Counted from the first letter of the stretch, positions 52,621 to 61,985 are shown. The stretch is 64,000 nucleotides of DNA from Vulcaniibacterium tengchongense (GCF_003814555.1 NZ_RKQN01000002.1:372001-436000), one strand, 5' to 3'. A program made the numbers and translations. The notes: generated by a model not told the origin, from the letters alone.

Positions 52621-55104
52621 ATGGCCAAGAACCTCCTCATCGTCGAATCGCCCGCCAAGGCCAAGACGATCAACAAGTACCTCGGCAAGGACTTCACCGT
52701 CCTGGCCTCCTACGGCCATGTCCGCGACCTGGTGCCGAAGGAGGGCGCGGTCGACCCGGAGCGCGGCTTCGCGATGCGCTACGAGCTGATCGACAAGAAC
52801 GAGAAGCACGTGGAGGCCATCGCCAAGGCGGCGAAGCAGGCCGAGGCGCTGTACCTGGCCACCGACCCGGACCGCGAGGGCGAGGCGATCAGCTGGCACA
52901 TCGCCGAGATCCTCAAGGAGCGCGGCCTGCTCGACGGCAAGCCGCTGCACCGGGTGGTGTTCACCGAGATCACGCCGCGCGCGATCCGCGAGGCGATGAG
53001 CCGGCCGCGCACCATCTCCAGCGAACTGGTCGACGCGCAGCAGGCGCGGCGCGCGCTCGACTACCTGGTCGGCTTCAACCTGTCGCCGGTGCTGTGGCGC
53101 AAGGTCCAGCGCGGCCTGTCCGCCGGCCGCGTGCAGAGCCCCGCGCTGCGCATGATCGTCGAGCGCGAGGAGGAGATCGAAGCCTTCGTCGCGCGCGAGT
53201 ACTGGACCATCGAGGCCGAGTGCGCGCATCCGGCGCAGCCGTTCACCGCCAAGCTGACCAGGCTCGACGGACAGAAGTTCGAGCAGTTCACCATCACCGA
53301 CGGCGAGGCCGCCGAGGCCGCCCGCCAGCGCATCGTCCAGGCCGCCGCCGGCGCGCTGCACGTCACCGACGTGGCGAGCAAGGAGCGCAAGCGCCGCCCG
53401 GCGCCGCCGTTCACCACCTCCACGCTGCAGCAGGAAGCCGCGCGCAAGCTCGGCTTCACCACCCGCAAGACCATGCAGGTCGCGCAGAAGCTGTACGAGG
53501 GCGTGACCCTGGGCGAGGAAGGCACGGTCGGCCTGATCACCTACATGCGTACCGACTCGGTCAACCTCGCGCTGGACGCGGTGGCCGAGATCCGCGACGT
53601 GATCGCGCGCGACTTCGGCACCCGCGCCCTGCCGGACAAGCCGAACGCCTACCAGACCAAGTCCAAGAACGCGCAGGAGGCGCACGAGGCGGTGCGCCCG
53701 ACCTCGGCGCTGCGCACGCCGGCGCAGGTGGCGCGCTACCTGTCCGAAGACGAGCGCAAGCTGTACGAACTGGTGTGGAAGCGCGCGGTGGCCTCGCAGA
53801 TGGTGCCGGCCACGCTCAACACCGTCAGCGTCGACCTCGCCGCCGGCAACGCGCACAGCTTCCGCGCGTCCGGCACCACCGTGGTCGACCCCGGCTTCCT
53901 CGCCGTGTACGAGGAGGGCAAGGACACCAAGACCTCCGAGGACGAGGACGAGGGCCGCAAGCTGCCGGCGATGAAGCCCGGCGACCGCGTGCCGCTGGAC
54001 CGCATCCACGCCGACCAGCACTTCACCCAGCCGCCACCGCGCTTCACCGAGGCGGCGCTGGTCAAGGCGCTGGAGGAGTACGGCATCGGCCGCCCGTCCA
54101 CCTACGCCTCGATCATCCAGACCCTGCTGTTCCGCAAGTACGTCGAGATGGAGGGCCGCAGCTTCCGCCCGACCGACGTCGGCCGCGCCGTGTCCAAGTT
54201 CCTCAGCTCGCACTTCACCCGCTACGTCGACTACGACTTCACCGCGAAGATGGAGGACGAGCTCGACGCGGTCAGCCGCGGCGAGGAGGACTGGGTGCCG
54301 CTGATGGAGAAGTTCTGGGGCCCGTTCAAGGAACTGGTCGAGGACAAGACCGAGTCGGTCGACCGCAGCGAGGCCACCGGCGCGCGCGAGCTCGGCACCG
54401 ACCCGAAGAGCGGCAAGCCGGTCAGCGTGCGCCTGGGCCGGTTCGGGCCCTACGCGCAGATCGGCGACAAGGACACCGACGAGAAGCTCCAGTTCGCCTC
54501 GCTGCGGCCCGGCCAGTCGATGCACACGATCACGCTCGAGGAGGCGCTGGAGCTGTTCAAGCTGCCGCGCAAGCTCGGCGAATCCAACGGCCAGGAAGTC
54601 AGCGTCGGCATCGGCCGCTTCGGCCCGTTCGCCAGGCGCGGCAGCACCTACGCCTCGCTGACCAAGGACGACGACCCGTACACCATCGACCTGGCGCGGG
54701 CGGTGTTCCTGATCGAGCAGAAGGAAGAGATCGCGCGCAACCGCATCATCCAGCAGTGGGACGGCAGCGACGTGCAGGTGCTCAACGGCCGCTTCGGCCC
54801 GTACATCAGCGACGGCAGGCTCAACGGCAAGATCCCGAAGGACCGCGACCCGGGCTCGCTGACCCTGGAGGAGGCGACCCGGCTGCTCGAGGAAACCGGC
54901 AAGCCGGTGCGCGGCCGCTTCGCCAGAAAGGCGGCGGCGAAGAAGCCCCCCCAGGACGCCGCTGCGGCCAAGCCCGCCGCCAAGAAGACCGCGCGCAAGG
55001 CGCCGCCGAAACAGGCCGCCAAGCAGGCGGCGAAGAAGACCGCGGCCAAGAAGGCCGCGAAGAAGGCGCAGGCGAAGAAGGCGGCCAAGCGCGCGGCGGG
55101 CTGA
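52621..55104 (+). CDS. topA: DNA topoisomerase I, without zinc fingers and with a Lys/Ala-rich tail
   Basis: An 827-residue type IA topoisomerase that relaxes negative supercoils. The Toprim domain opens AKNLLIVESPAKAKTINKYL and has ATDPDREGEAISWHI. The nucleophile is Tyr308 in GLITYMRTDSVN. The gate domains follow (RPTSALRTPAQVARYLSEDE, then EEYGIGRPSTYASIIQTLLF). From residue ~580 the C-terminal part has repeated FGPY/FGPF modules (RLGRFGPYAQIG, GIGRFGPFARRG, NGRFGPYISDG) instead of the four-Cys zinc ribbons of E. coli TopA; the protein has only one Cys. The last ~65 residues are a Lys/Ala tail (KKTAAKKAAKKAQAKKAAKR) likely to bind DNA. Start and length are secure. Confidence 0.97.
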   Translation: MAKNLLIVESPAKAKTINKYLGKDFTVLASYGHVRDLVPKEGAVDPERGFAMRYELIDKNEKHVEAIAKAAKQAEALYLATDPDREGEAISWHIAEILKERGLLDGKPLHRVVFTEITPRAIREAMSRPRTISSELVDAQQARRALDYLVGFNLSPVLWRKVQRGLSAGRVQSPALRMIVEREEEIEAFVAREYWTIEAECAHPAQPFTAKLTRLDGQKFEQFTITDGEAAEAARQRIVQAAAGALHVTDVASKERKRRPAPPFTTSTLQQEAARKLGFTTRKTMQVAQKLYEGVTLGEEGTVGLITYMRTDSVNLALDAVAEIRDVIARDFGTRALPDKPNAYQTKSKNAQEAHEAVRPTSALRTPAQVARYLSEDERKLYELVWKRAVASQMVPATLNTVSVDLAAGNAHSFRASGTTVVDPGFLAVYEEGKDTKTSEDEDEGRKLPAMKPGDRVPLDRIHADQHFTQPPPRFTEAALVKALEEYGIGRPSTYASIIQTLLFRKYVEMEGRSFRPTDVGRAVSKFLSSHFTRYVDYDFTAKMEDELDAVSRGEEDWVPLMEKFWGPFKELVEDKTESVDRSEATGARELGTDPKSGKPVSVRLGRFGPYAQIGDKDTDEKLQFASLRPGQSMHTITLEEALELFKLPRKLGESNGQEVSVGIGRFGPFARRGSTYASLTKDDDPYTIDLARAVFLIEQKEEIARNRIIQQWDGSDVQVLNGRFGPYISDGRLNGKIPKDRDPGSLTLEEATRLLEETGKPVRGRFARKAAAKKPPQDAAAAKPAAKKTARKAPPKQAAKQAAKKTAAKKAAKKAQAKKAAKRAAG

Positions 55105-55343
55105 ACGCCAGGGCGCGCGCCGGCACGGGCGGCGCGTGCGCGCCGCCTCCCTCCGCGTGCGCGAGCGAAGCGGTGGCGCCCCCTTCCCGCCTGCGGGAAA
55201 GGGCCGGGGAGCGAGGGCAACAAAGCCGGCCGGAATCGGCGGCAGCTTCGCCGCATCGCAGCCGCATGGCAGCGACCCGCGCGGCACTCGACCTGCGCCG
55301 CGAAGCCGCTATGCTCGCCGCGGTCCCCTGCCACCGATCGCCG

Positions 55344-55919
55344 ATGCCCGACTCGATCCCGCCCGCGCTCGCCGTTCCCGCCGCCGCCGCCGCGCTGCGC
55401 CGCGGCGGCGTGGTCGCCTACCCGACCGAGGCGGTCTGGGGCCTGGGCTGCGACCCGTTCGACCGCGCCGCCAGCGAGCGCCTGCTCGCGATCAAGCAGC
55501 GCCCGGTCGACAAGGGCCTGATCCTGATCGCCGCCGCGTTGCCTCAGTTCGACGGCCTGCTCGACTGGGACGCGTTGCCGGCCGAGCGCCGCGATGCGGT
55601 GCTGGCCAGCTGGCCCGGCCCGAACACCTGGATCGTGCCGGCCACCGCGCGCGTGCCGGCGTGGATCCGCGGCGCCCACGCGGGCGTGGCGGTGCGGGTC
55701 AGCGCGCACCCGGTCGTCGTCGCGCTGTGCGAAGCCTTCGGCGCGCCGCTGGTCTCGACCAGCGCCAACCTGTCGGGCCAGCCGCCGGCGTTCGCCCGCC
55801 CCGAGCTCGACCCGGCCCTGCTGGCGCGGATCGACGGCGTCTGCGAGGGCGAGACCGGCGGCCTGACCGCCCCTACCGCGATCCGCGACGCCCGCAGCGG
55901 CGCGGTCCTGCGCGCCTGA
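55344..55919 (+). CDS. tsaC: Threonylcarbamoyl-AMP synthase TsaC (YrdC)
   Basis: A 191-residue enzyme of the tRNA t6A37 modification pathway that makes threonylcarbamoyl-AMP. The YrdC fold is visible: AAALRRGGVVAYPTEAVWGL, then LLAIKQRPVDKGLILIAA with the KxR-type site, SWPGPNTWIVPA, VAVRVSAHPVV and APLVSTSANLSGQPPAF. There is no C-terminal Sua5 domain, so this is the short TsaC form. The ATG at 55344 gives the normal start. Its place after topA is usual in gammaproteobacteria. The 239-base gap upstream has a palindrome of the CCCTTCCCGC/GCGGGAAAGGG type near 55185. Confidence 0.95.
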   Translation: MPDSIPPALAVPAAAAALRRGGVVAYPTEAVWGLGCDPFDRAASERLLAIKQRPVDKGLILIAAALPQFDGLLDWDALPAERRDAVLASWPGPNTWIVPATARVPAWIRGAHAGVAVRVSAHPVVVALCEAFGAPLVSTSANLSGQPPAFARPELDPALLARIDGVCEGETGGLTAPTAIRDARSGAVLRA

Positions 55920-55920
55920 T

Positions 55921-56008
55921 GGCGGGAAGGCCGGAAACGAGAGACGGGGACGGGAAGCCGGGGGAGCTTCCTCCGGTGGCCTCACTCCCGGTTCCCGGTT
56001 TCTGCCCC
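55921..56008. repeat. Low-complexity inverted repeat between tsaC and the DUF4124 pair
   Basis: The gap holds GGAAACGAGAGACGGGGACG, then GGAAGCCGGGGGAGC on the left and CTCACTCCCGGTTCCCGG TTTCTG on the right. The arms form an imperfect hairpin (GGGAAGCCGGG with CCGGTTCCC). It belongs to the same type of G/A-rich dispersed repeats seen at 20821, 21534, 35291 and 44544. No gene is in it. Confidence 0.5.
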
Positions 56009-56019
56009 AGAATGGGCCC

Positions 56020-56724
56020 ATGCGCTGGCTGGCCGCCCCGATCCTCGCCCTGCTGCCGATCGCGGCGGCGCCGGCGCGCGCCGCCGAGGTGACGATCTAC
56101 CGCTGCACCGATGCCGCCGGCCGCGTCGCGCTGCGCGACACGCCCTGCCGCCGCGGCGAGACCCAGCAGGTGCGCACGATGCAGCGCCCGACCGACCCGC
56201 CGCCGCGCCCCGCCGCCGCGGTGCCGGCCCCCGCAGCGACCGCCGCGCCGCGCGAGCGCGAAGTGGTCGTCTACCGCACCCCGCCGCGGCCGATGTACGA
56301 ATGCACGACGCCCGACGGCGAGCGCTACCTCAGCGACACCGGCGAAGGCAATCCGCGCTGGGTGCCGCTGGGCGTGCTCGGCTACCCGGTCGGCGCGGCG
56401 CCGGCGCTGCCGTACGGCGGTGGCGTGCATGCGCGCGTCGGCGGCCGCATCGGCGGCGATACGCGCTACGAGGTGCGCGTCGGCGACCCTCCGCCGTTGC
56501 CCTCGCCGCTGCCGCCGCGCGCCGGCTACCTCCATCCCGCCGGCGCCTGGGTGCGCGATGAATGCCATCCGCTGCCGCAACAGGACGTCTGCGCGCGCCT
56601 GCGCGACCGCCGCTGGGAGCTCGACCGCCGCTACAACAGCGCGCTGCAGAGCGAGCGCCGGCGGATCGACGACGAGCAACGCGGCATCGACGCGCGCCTG
56701 GCCCACGACTGCCGCGACCTGTGA
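56020..56724 (+). CDS. Exported DUF4124-domain protein (first of a tandem pair)
   Basis: A 234-residue protein with a signal peptide (RWLAAPILALLPIAAAPARA) and an N-terminal DUF4124 module (VTIYRCTDAAGRVALRDTPC). A Pro/Ala linker follows, then a second Cys-containing module (RPMYECTTPDGERYLSDTGE). A C-terminal helical region contains Cys pairs and many charged residues (DVCARLRDRRWELDRRYNSA). The DUF4124 family is common in Xanthomonadaceae and Pseudomonadales envelopes, with no known function. Its stop shares one base with the next ATG, so the pair is coupled. Confidence 0.85.
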   Translation: MRWLAAPILALLPIAAAPARAAEVTIYRCTDAAGRVALRDTPCRRGETQQVRTMQRPTDPPPRPAAAVPAPAATAAPREREVVVYRTPPRPMYECTTPDGERYLSDTGEGNPRWVPLGVLGYPVGAAPALPYGGGVHARVGGRIGGDTRYEVRVGDPPPLPSPLPPRAGYLHPAGAWVRDECHPLPQQDVCARLRDRRWELDRRYNSALQSERRRIDDEQRGIDARLAHDCRDL

Positions 56725-57329
56725 TGCCCCGTCGCGCCCGCATCGCGCCGCGCCTTGCCGCGGCGGTCCTGGTCGCCGCGACCGGCGCCGCGCAGGCGCA
56801 GACGGTGATCTATCGCTGCACCGACGCCGCCGGCCGCGTCGCGCTGCAGAACGACCGGCCGTGCCCGCAAGGGAGCAAGCAGGAGACGCGCGTCATCGAA
56901 GCGCCGGCGGCGCCGTGGCGCGCGCTGCCGCCCGCCACGCCGGCGCCCGCCGCAGCCGCGCCGGTGATTGCGACACCGGCGCCGGCGCCCGCCGCCGCAT
57001 CGCGCGTCGCACCGCCGCCGCTGTACGTCTGCGGCGGCCAGGACCGCGAGCGCTACTACAGCGAGGCCGAGCAGCCGCCCTCGCGCTGCGTGCCGCTGCC
57101 GGTGGTCGGCCTCGACGGCACCCGGGCCACCGCCGCCGGCAGCGCCTGCCAGGTGGTGCAGGACCGCTGCGAAGCCGTGCCCGCCGAGGCGCAATGCACG
57201 CAATGGCGCCGGTACCTGGGCGAACTGGAGTTCAAGGCGCGCTTCGCCCCGGGCGGGCGGCGCCCGGACGCGCAGGCCGAGGCCGAACGCGTCCGCCGCC
57301 TGCTCGCCGCCAGCCTCTGCGGCGATTGA
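56724..57329 (+). CDS. Exported DUF4124-domain protein (second of a tandem pair)
   Basis: A 201-residue paralogue of the preceding protein: signal peptide (ARIAPRLAAAVLVAATGAAQ), DUF4124 module (TVIYRCTDAAGRVALQNDRP), Pro/Ala linker, then a Cys-rich C-terminal part (APPPLYVCGGQDRERYYSEA, and the CQVVQDRCEAVPAEAQC stretch). The shared IYRCTDAAGRVAL string shows recent duplication. The ATG at 56724 overlaps the preceding TGA. The even pairing of cysteines suggests periplasmic disulfides. Function unknown. Confidence 0.85.
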   Translation: MPRRARIAPRLAAAVLVAATGAAQAQTVIYRCTDAAGRVALQNDRPCPQGSKQETRVIEAPAAPWRALPPATPAPAAAAPVIATPAPAPAAASRVAPPPLYVCGGQDRERYYSEAEQPPSRCVPLPVVGLDGTRATAAGSACQVVQDRCEAVPAEAQCTQWRRYLGELEFKARFAPGGRRPDAQAEAERVRRLLAASLCGD

Positions 57330-57415
57330 GGGCACGCGGCGCGCGTAACGCTGTGGTGGCCGGACGCTCGCGCGACGCCGCGCGCGCTCGGCGAGGCCAA
57401 GTGGCCGCGCGGCGG

Positions 57416-58192
57416 CTAGAAGCCGTAGCGCAGGAACCCGCCGTCCACCGCGATGCATTCGCCGGTGACGTAGCCCGCCGCGGGCAGGCACAGGAACGCG
57501 ACCGCCGCGGCCACTTCCTCCGGCTCGCCGATGCGGCCCAGCGGCGTGCGCAGCAGCACCTCGTCGAGATAGTCCGGGTCGGCGAGCTTGTCGGAGGTGC
57601 GGCGGGTGCGGATGTACCACGGCGCCACCGCGTTCACCCGAACGCCGTCCTCGGCCCATTCGACCGCGAGATTGCGGGTCATCTGGTGCAACGCGGCCTT
57701 GCTCATGCCGTAGGGCGCGCCGGTGCGCACGTGGGTCAGCCCGGACACGCTGCCGACGTTGACGATGCAGGACGCGGCGTGCCTCGTCAGCAGCGGGTGC
57801 GCGTAGCGCGACAGCTCGAACGCGGAGAACAGGTTGACCTCGAAGATCTGCCGCCACTCGTCCTCGGTGTAGTCGGTCGCGGCCTTGCTCAGGTTGCCGC
57901 CGGCGTTGTTGACCAGGACGTGCAGGCCCTCGCCGAAGTCCTCGACCCAGTCCAGCAGTTCGCGGCGCTGCTCCTCGTCGGCGACGTCGGCGACGAAGGC
58001 CTGGATCTCGCGCTCGGGGAAGTCCTCCTGCAGCTCGGCGCGCGCGGCGTCGAGCGCGGCCGCGTCGCGCGCGGCCAGCAGCACGTCGGCGCCGAAGCCG
58101 AGCAGCTCGCGCGCGATCGCACGGCCGATGCCGGCGCTGCCGCCGGTGACCAGGGCGAGCTGACCGTCGAGCCGCCAACGCTTGGGATCCAT
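57416..58192 (-). CDS. Short-chain dehydrogenase/reductase (tropinone-reductase-like)
   Basis: A 258-residue NAD(P)-dependent oxidoreductase. The cofactor loop TGGSAGIG is at residues 16-23, NNAG at 95-98, and the catalytic Ser148, Tyr161 and Lys165 in NVGSVSGL and PYGMSKAAL. The C-terminus GECIAVDGGFLRYGF is typical of classical SDRs. The pattern SDKLADPDYLDEVLLRTPLG resembles tropinone-reductase-like members. An Arg in the second strand (AARDAAAL) suggests NADPH preference. The substrate is unknown. It is divergent from the small lipoprotein gene. Confidence 0.9.
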   Translation of the reverse strand: MDPKRWRLDGQLALVTGGSAGIGRAIARELLGFGADVLLAARDAAALDAARAELQEDFPEREIQAFVADVADEEQRRELLDWVEDFGEGLHVLVNNAGGNLSKAATDYTEDEWRQIFEVNLFSAFELSRYAHPLLTRHAASCIVNVGSVSGLTHVRTGAPYGMSKAALHQMTRNLAVEWAEDGVRVNAVAPWYIRTRRTSDKLADPDYLDEVLLRTPLGRIGEPEEVAAAVAFLCLPAAGYVTGECIAVDGGFLRYGF

Positions 58193-58267
58193 CGCTGCCT
58201 CCGTAGGTGCGGCCTTCGCCGCGGCGCGGGAGTAGCATAGCGGCGGGTCATAGCGAGGAGTGCCGCG

Positions 58268-58483
58268 ATGGCACGCAGGCTGTTGCTCGCCGTACTGACG
58301 CTGGCGCTGGGCGCCGGCTGCTCGAAGCCGAAGCCGCCGGAGAAGGAGCGCCCGCCGGAACCGCAGGCGACCCAGCTGCGCGAGGTGATCCAGGCGCCGC
58401 TGGACCAGGCCGGGGCCGCCGATGCCGCGGCCAGGCGCGCCGCCCGGGCGCGGCGCGGCGCGATCGAGGCCGCCGGCGGCTAG
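58268..58483 (+). CDS. Small lipoprotein
   Basis: A 71-residue protein with a lipoprotein signal (RRLLLAVLTLALGAGC), Cys18 being the lipidated residue. After it comes a short Lys/Pro-rich segment (SKPKPPEKERPPEP) and an Ala/Arg-rich helix ([15 protein letters not shown]). Ser at position +2 points to the outer membrane under the usual sorting rule. A GAGGAG-like site (GCGAGGAG) lies seven bases before the ATG. No family is recognised. Confidence 0.7.
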   Translation: MARRLLLAVLTLALGAGCSKPKPPEKERPPEPQATQLREVIQAPLDQAGAADAAARRAARARRGAIEAAGG

Positions 58484-58570
58484 CGGCACCGCGCTGCGTC
58501 GGACGCCCCGCGGTCGCGGGCGCCTGGACGCGGCACGCGACGGCTCCCTCCCGCGGGAGAGAAGCCGCGG

Positions 58571-60472
58571 TCAGAACCCGCAGAAGCAGTACGCCAGCGC
58601 CTTCACCGGCACGCCGCCGGCGCGCGGCGTCGCCGCGTCGGCGAGGAAGCGCAGGTCGTCGGCGGTGCGCGGCGACGCCCGGGCCAGCAGCGCGGGCAGC
58701 AGCGCATCGCGGGCGAAGCCGGAGTCGCGCAGCCAGGCGCGGCCGAGGCGGCTCCCGGCGAAGCCGGCGAAGAAGCGCTCGAACGGCGTCGCCGGCTTCT
58801 CGAGGTAGCGCACCCGGTACTCGTCGGGCTTGCCCAGCTTGGCGCGCGCGGCGGCGAAGCCGATCGCCTGCTGCAGCCCGCCCAGCTCGTCGACCAGCCC
58901 GCGCTCCTTGGCCTGCGCGCCGGTCCAGACGCGGCCGCGCGCGACCGCGTCGATCTGCTCGACGCTGCGCTTGCGCGCCTGGGCGACGCGGCCGGTGAAG
59001 TCGCGGTAGCCCTTCTCGATCACCGCCTGCACCACCTGCCCCACTTCCGGCTGCAGCGGCCGGGTGATGTCGAACGCGCCGGCGAAGCGGGTGGTGCCGA
59101 CGCCGTCGCTGTGCACGCCGATCTTGTCCAGCGCGCGCGGCAGGGTCGGGATCAGGCCGAAGATGCCGATCGAGCCGGTGACCGTGGACGGGTCGGCGAA
59201 GATGCGGTCGGCGTCCATCGCGATCCAGTAGCCGCCGGACGCGGCCAGGTCGCCCATCGACACCGCGACCGGCTTGCCGGCCCGCTTCAGCGCGAGCACC
59301 TCGCGGCGGATCTGCTCGGAGGCGAACACCTCGCCGCCCGGCGAATCCACCCGCAGCACCACCGCCTTCACGTCCTCGTCGTCGCGCGCGGCGCGCAGCA
59401 GCGCCGCGGTGGACTCGCCGCCGACGGTGCCCGGCGGCTGCTCGCCGCCGCGGATCTCGCCCTCGGCCACCACCACCGCGACCTGCGGCTTGCCCGCCAT
59501 CTCGGCCAGGCCGCGGTCCAGGTGCGCGAGGTATTCGTCCAGCGAGACCTGGCGGAAGCCGCCCTCGGCGTCGGGGTCGGCGACGCCGCGCTCGGCCAGC
59601 AGCTCGTCGACTTCGTCGCGGGTCTTGAGGCCGTCGATCAGCTTGGCCTGCAGCGCCTGCCGGGCGAGGTCGCCCTGCACCGCCGCCAGCTGCTGCGGCA
59701 ACTCGTCGATGCCCTGCGCGATCCGCGCCGGGTCGAGCTTGCGCGCCTTCGCCACGTCGGCCAGGTAGCGCTGCCAGACGTCGTTCATCCAGAACAGGTC
59801 GGCCTCCTTGGCCTCGGGCGACGCCGCGTCGAGCACGAACGGCTCGGCCGCGGACTTGTACTCGCCCACCTTGAACAGGTGCACGTCGACGCCGAGCTTG
59901 TCCTGCAGGCCCTCGCGGTAGTAGCTGCGGTAGCGGCCCAGGCCCTCCAGCAGCAGCCCGCCCATCGGGTCGAGATAGACCTCGCCGGCCTGCGCGGCGA
60001 GCAGGTACTGGCGCTGGTCCAGCATCTCGCCGAACGCGATCACCTGCTTGCCGCTGGCGCGCACGCGCGCGATCGCCGCGGCCAGCTCGCGCAGCGAGGC
60101 CATGCCGCCGGCCTGCAGCTTGTCCAGGCGCAGCACCACGCGCTCGATGCGGCTGTCGCTGCGCGCGGCGTCGAGCGCGCGCAGCAGATCGCGCAGCTGC
60201 ACCTCGCCCGCCTTCTCGCCCACCGCGCGGCCGAGCGCGCGCGTGGCCGGGTCGCTGCTGTACTGCTCGACCAGCGCGCCCTCCGGCGCGATCACCAGCG
60301 CGCTGCGCGCCTGCAGCGGCTTGGCCCGGTCGCCGGCGCCGAGCACCGCGAGGAACAGGAACAGCAGCAGCAGGAACAGCAGGTTGAGGACGAGGCGGCG
60401 GGTGAAGTTCACCGCGTCCCACAGCCCGACGAAGAACCGGGCGATGGGGCCGCGACGCGGGGGTTGGCTCAT
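58571..60472 (-). CDS. sppA: Signal peptide peptidase SppA, long (67K) type
   Basis: A 633-residue inner-membrane serine-lysine protease that degrades cleaved signal peptides. One N-terminal helix (LVLNLLFLLLLFLFLAVLGA) anchors it. It has two tandem S49 domains, as in E. coli SppA. The catalytic Lys206 is in the first (VGEYKSAAEPF) and Ser412 in the second (GDLAASGGYWIAMDADRIFA). This Lys/Ser split matches the E. coli dyad K209/S409. The product ends AYCFCGF, a short Cys-bearing tail of unknown meaning. It is followed on the same strand by the lipoprotein-free gap with a CTCCCGCGGGAG palindrome near 58550. Confidence 0.95.
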   Translation of the reverse strand: MSQPPRRGPIARFFVGLWDAVNFTRRLVLNLLFLLLLFLFLAVLGAGDRAKPLQARSALVIAPEGALVEQYSSDPATRALGRAVGEKAGEVQLRDLLRALDAARSDSRIERVVLRLDKLQAGGMASLRELAAAIARVRASGKQVIAFGEMLDQRQYLLAAQAGEVYLDPMGGLLLEGLGRYRSYYREGLQDKLGVDVHLFKVGEYKSAAEPFVLDAASPEAKEADLFWMNDVWQRYLADVAKARKLDPARIAQGIDELPQQLAAVQGDLARQALQAKLIDGLKTRDEVDELLAERGVADPDAEGGFRQVSLDEYLAHLDRGLAEMAGKPQVAVVVAEGEIRGGEQPPGTVGGESTAALLRAARDDEDVKAVVLRVDSPGGEVFASEQIRREVLALKRAGKPVAVSMGDLAASGGYWIAMDADRIFADPSTVTGSIGIFGLIPTLPRALDKIGVHSDGVGTTRFAGAFDITRPLQPEVGQVVQAVIEKGYRDFTGRVAQARKRSVEQIDAVARGRVWTGAQAKERGLVDELGGLQQAIGFAAARAKLGKPDEYRVRYLEKPATPFERFFAGFAGSRLGRAWLRDSGFARDALLPALLARASPRTADDLRFLADAATPRAGGVPVKALAYCFCGF

Positions 60473-60596
60473 TGCGGGGGACTCCTGTTCAGGCCACCAG
60501 CCTAAACGCAGGCGGCGGCGGTTTCACCCGCCATTCGTAACACGGACTTGCGTCGGCGAAACGAAAGCGGCCCCGCATCCGCCGCCCGGGCGCGCG

Positions 60597-61985
60597 TCAA
60601 GCGCCGCCCCGCAACCGCGCCGCCGCCAGCCGCCGCGGCGTGCTCGCGCGCAGGAAGCGCGTGCACAGCAGCAGCGAGGCGAAGGTCAGGCCGGCGATCA
60701 GGCCGATCCACATCCCGCGCGGGCCCCAGCCGAGGCCGAGCCCGAGCCCCGCGCCCAGCGGCATGCCGATGCCCCAGTACGCCAGCGCCGCCAGCAGCAT
60801 CGGCACCCGCGTGTCCTTGAGCCCGCGCAGCGCGCCGGCCGACAGCACCTGCACGCCGTCGGGGAACTGGAACGCCGCCGCGTACAGCAGCAGCGACGCC
60901 GCCAGCGCCGCCACCGCGGCGTCGCGGGTGTAGAGCCCGACCAGCGCCTCGTTGCCGGTCAGCAGCACGATGCCGGAGACCGCCTGCGTCGCCAGCACGA
61001 TCGCGTAGCCGGCGAACGCGGCGCGGCGCACGCCGGCGAAGTCGCCGCGGCCGAGCGCATGGCCGACCCGCACCGTGGTCGCCTCGGCCAGGCCCATCGG
61101 CACCATGAAGCACAGCGAGGCCAGGTTGATCGCGATCTGGTGCGCCGCCGCCGGCACCTCGCCGAGACGCCCGATCAGCAGCGCGGTGGCGATGAACAGC
61201 CCGCCCTCCATCATCACGGTCACACCGATCGGCAGGCCGGTGGCGAGCAGGTTGCGGATGGTCGGCCAGTGCGGCGGGTCGAAGCGCGCGAACAGCCCGA
61301 GGTCGGCGAAGCGGCGCGCGCGGCGCAGCACCAGCAGGAAGCCGACCGCCTGCAGCCACAGCATCGCCGCCGAAGCGTAGCCCAGGCCGCCCGCGCCCAG
61401 TTCGGGGAAGCCGAAGCGGCCGAAGGTCAGCGCGTAGCCCAGCGGCCCCAGCACCAGCAGGCCGCCGGCCGACAGCAGCATCGTCGGCAGGGTCCAGTGC
61501 AGGCCTTCGCTGAGATAGCGCGTGCAGAAGAACAGGGTCAGCGCGAACACGCCCCAGCGGATGCCGTGCAGGAACGCGGTCGCGCCGGGCACGATCTCCG
61601 GCGCGATGCCCACCGGCCCGAGCAGGAGCGGGATCGCGCTGAGGAACGCGAACAGCACCACGCCCAGGCCGAGCGCCAGCCACAGCGCCTGCCGGAACAG
61701 CGCGCCGATCTCGCCGCGGCGGCCGGCGCCGTCGAGCTGCGACACCGACGGCGGCACCGACAGCAAGGTGCCGATCGGCACCATCATCGGCAGCCACCAC
61801 AGCGCGGTGCCGACGGTGACCGAGGCCAGGGTGGTGGTGCCGTGGTGGCCGGCGAGGACGTTGTCGACGAAGCCGATCAGGCCGGTGGACACGTGGCCGG
61901 CGACCAGCGGCGCGGCCAGGAACGCGGTGGTGCGGATCTCGCCGGCCAGGCCGCGGCGCGCCGGCGCGGAAACATCGAGGGACAT
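60597..61985 (-). CDS. MATE-family multidrug/cation antiporter
   Basis: A 462-residue membrane protein with 12 predicted helices in two related halves of six. The first helix region reads AFLAAPLVAGHVSTGLIGFV with DNVLAGHHG, and the seventh LATGLPIGVTVMMEGGLFIA, the usual pseudo-symmetry of MATE. AAHQIAINLASLCFMVPMGL and TTVRVGHALGRGD are family landmarks of the NorM branch. Substrates are drugs or cations driven by Na+ or H+; which is not known. The ATG at 61985 directly precedes the conserved region. It is divergent from the DUF3667 gene. Confidence 0.92.
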   Translation of the reverse strand: MSLDVSAPARRGLAGEIRTTAFLAAPLVAGHVSTGLIGFVDNVLAGHHGTTTLASVTVGTALWWLPMMVPIGTLLSVPPSVSQLDGAGRRGEIGALFRQALWLALGLGVVLFAFLSAIPLLLGPVGIAPEIVPGATAFLHGIRWGVFALTLFFCTRYLSEGLHWTLPTMLLSAGGLLVLGPLGYALTFGRFGFPELGAGGLGYASAAMLWLQAVGFLLVLRRARRFADLGLFARFDPPHWPTIRNLLATGLPIGVTVMMEGGLFIATALLIGRLGEVPAAAHQIAINLASLCFMVPMGLAEATTVRVGHALGRGDFAGVRRAAFAGYAIVLATQAVSGIVLLTGNEALVGLYTRDAAVAALAASLLLYAAAFQFPDGVQVLSAGALRGLKDTRVPMLLAALAYWGIGMPLGAGLGLGLGWGPRGMWIGLIAGLTFASLLLCTRFLRASTPRRLAAARLRGGA

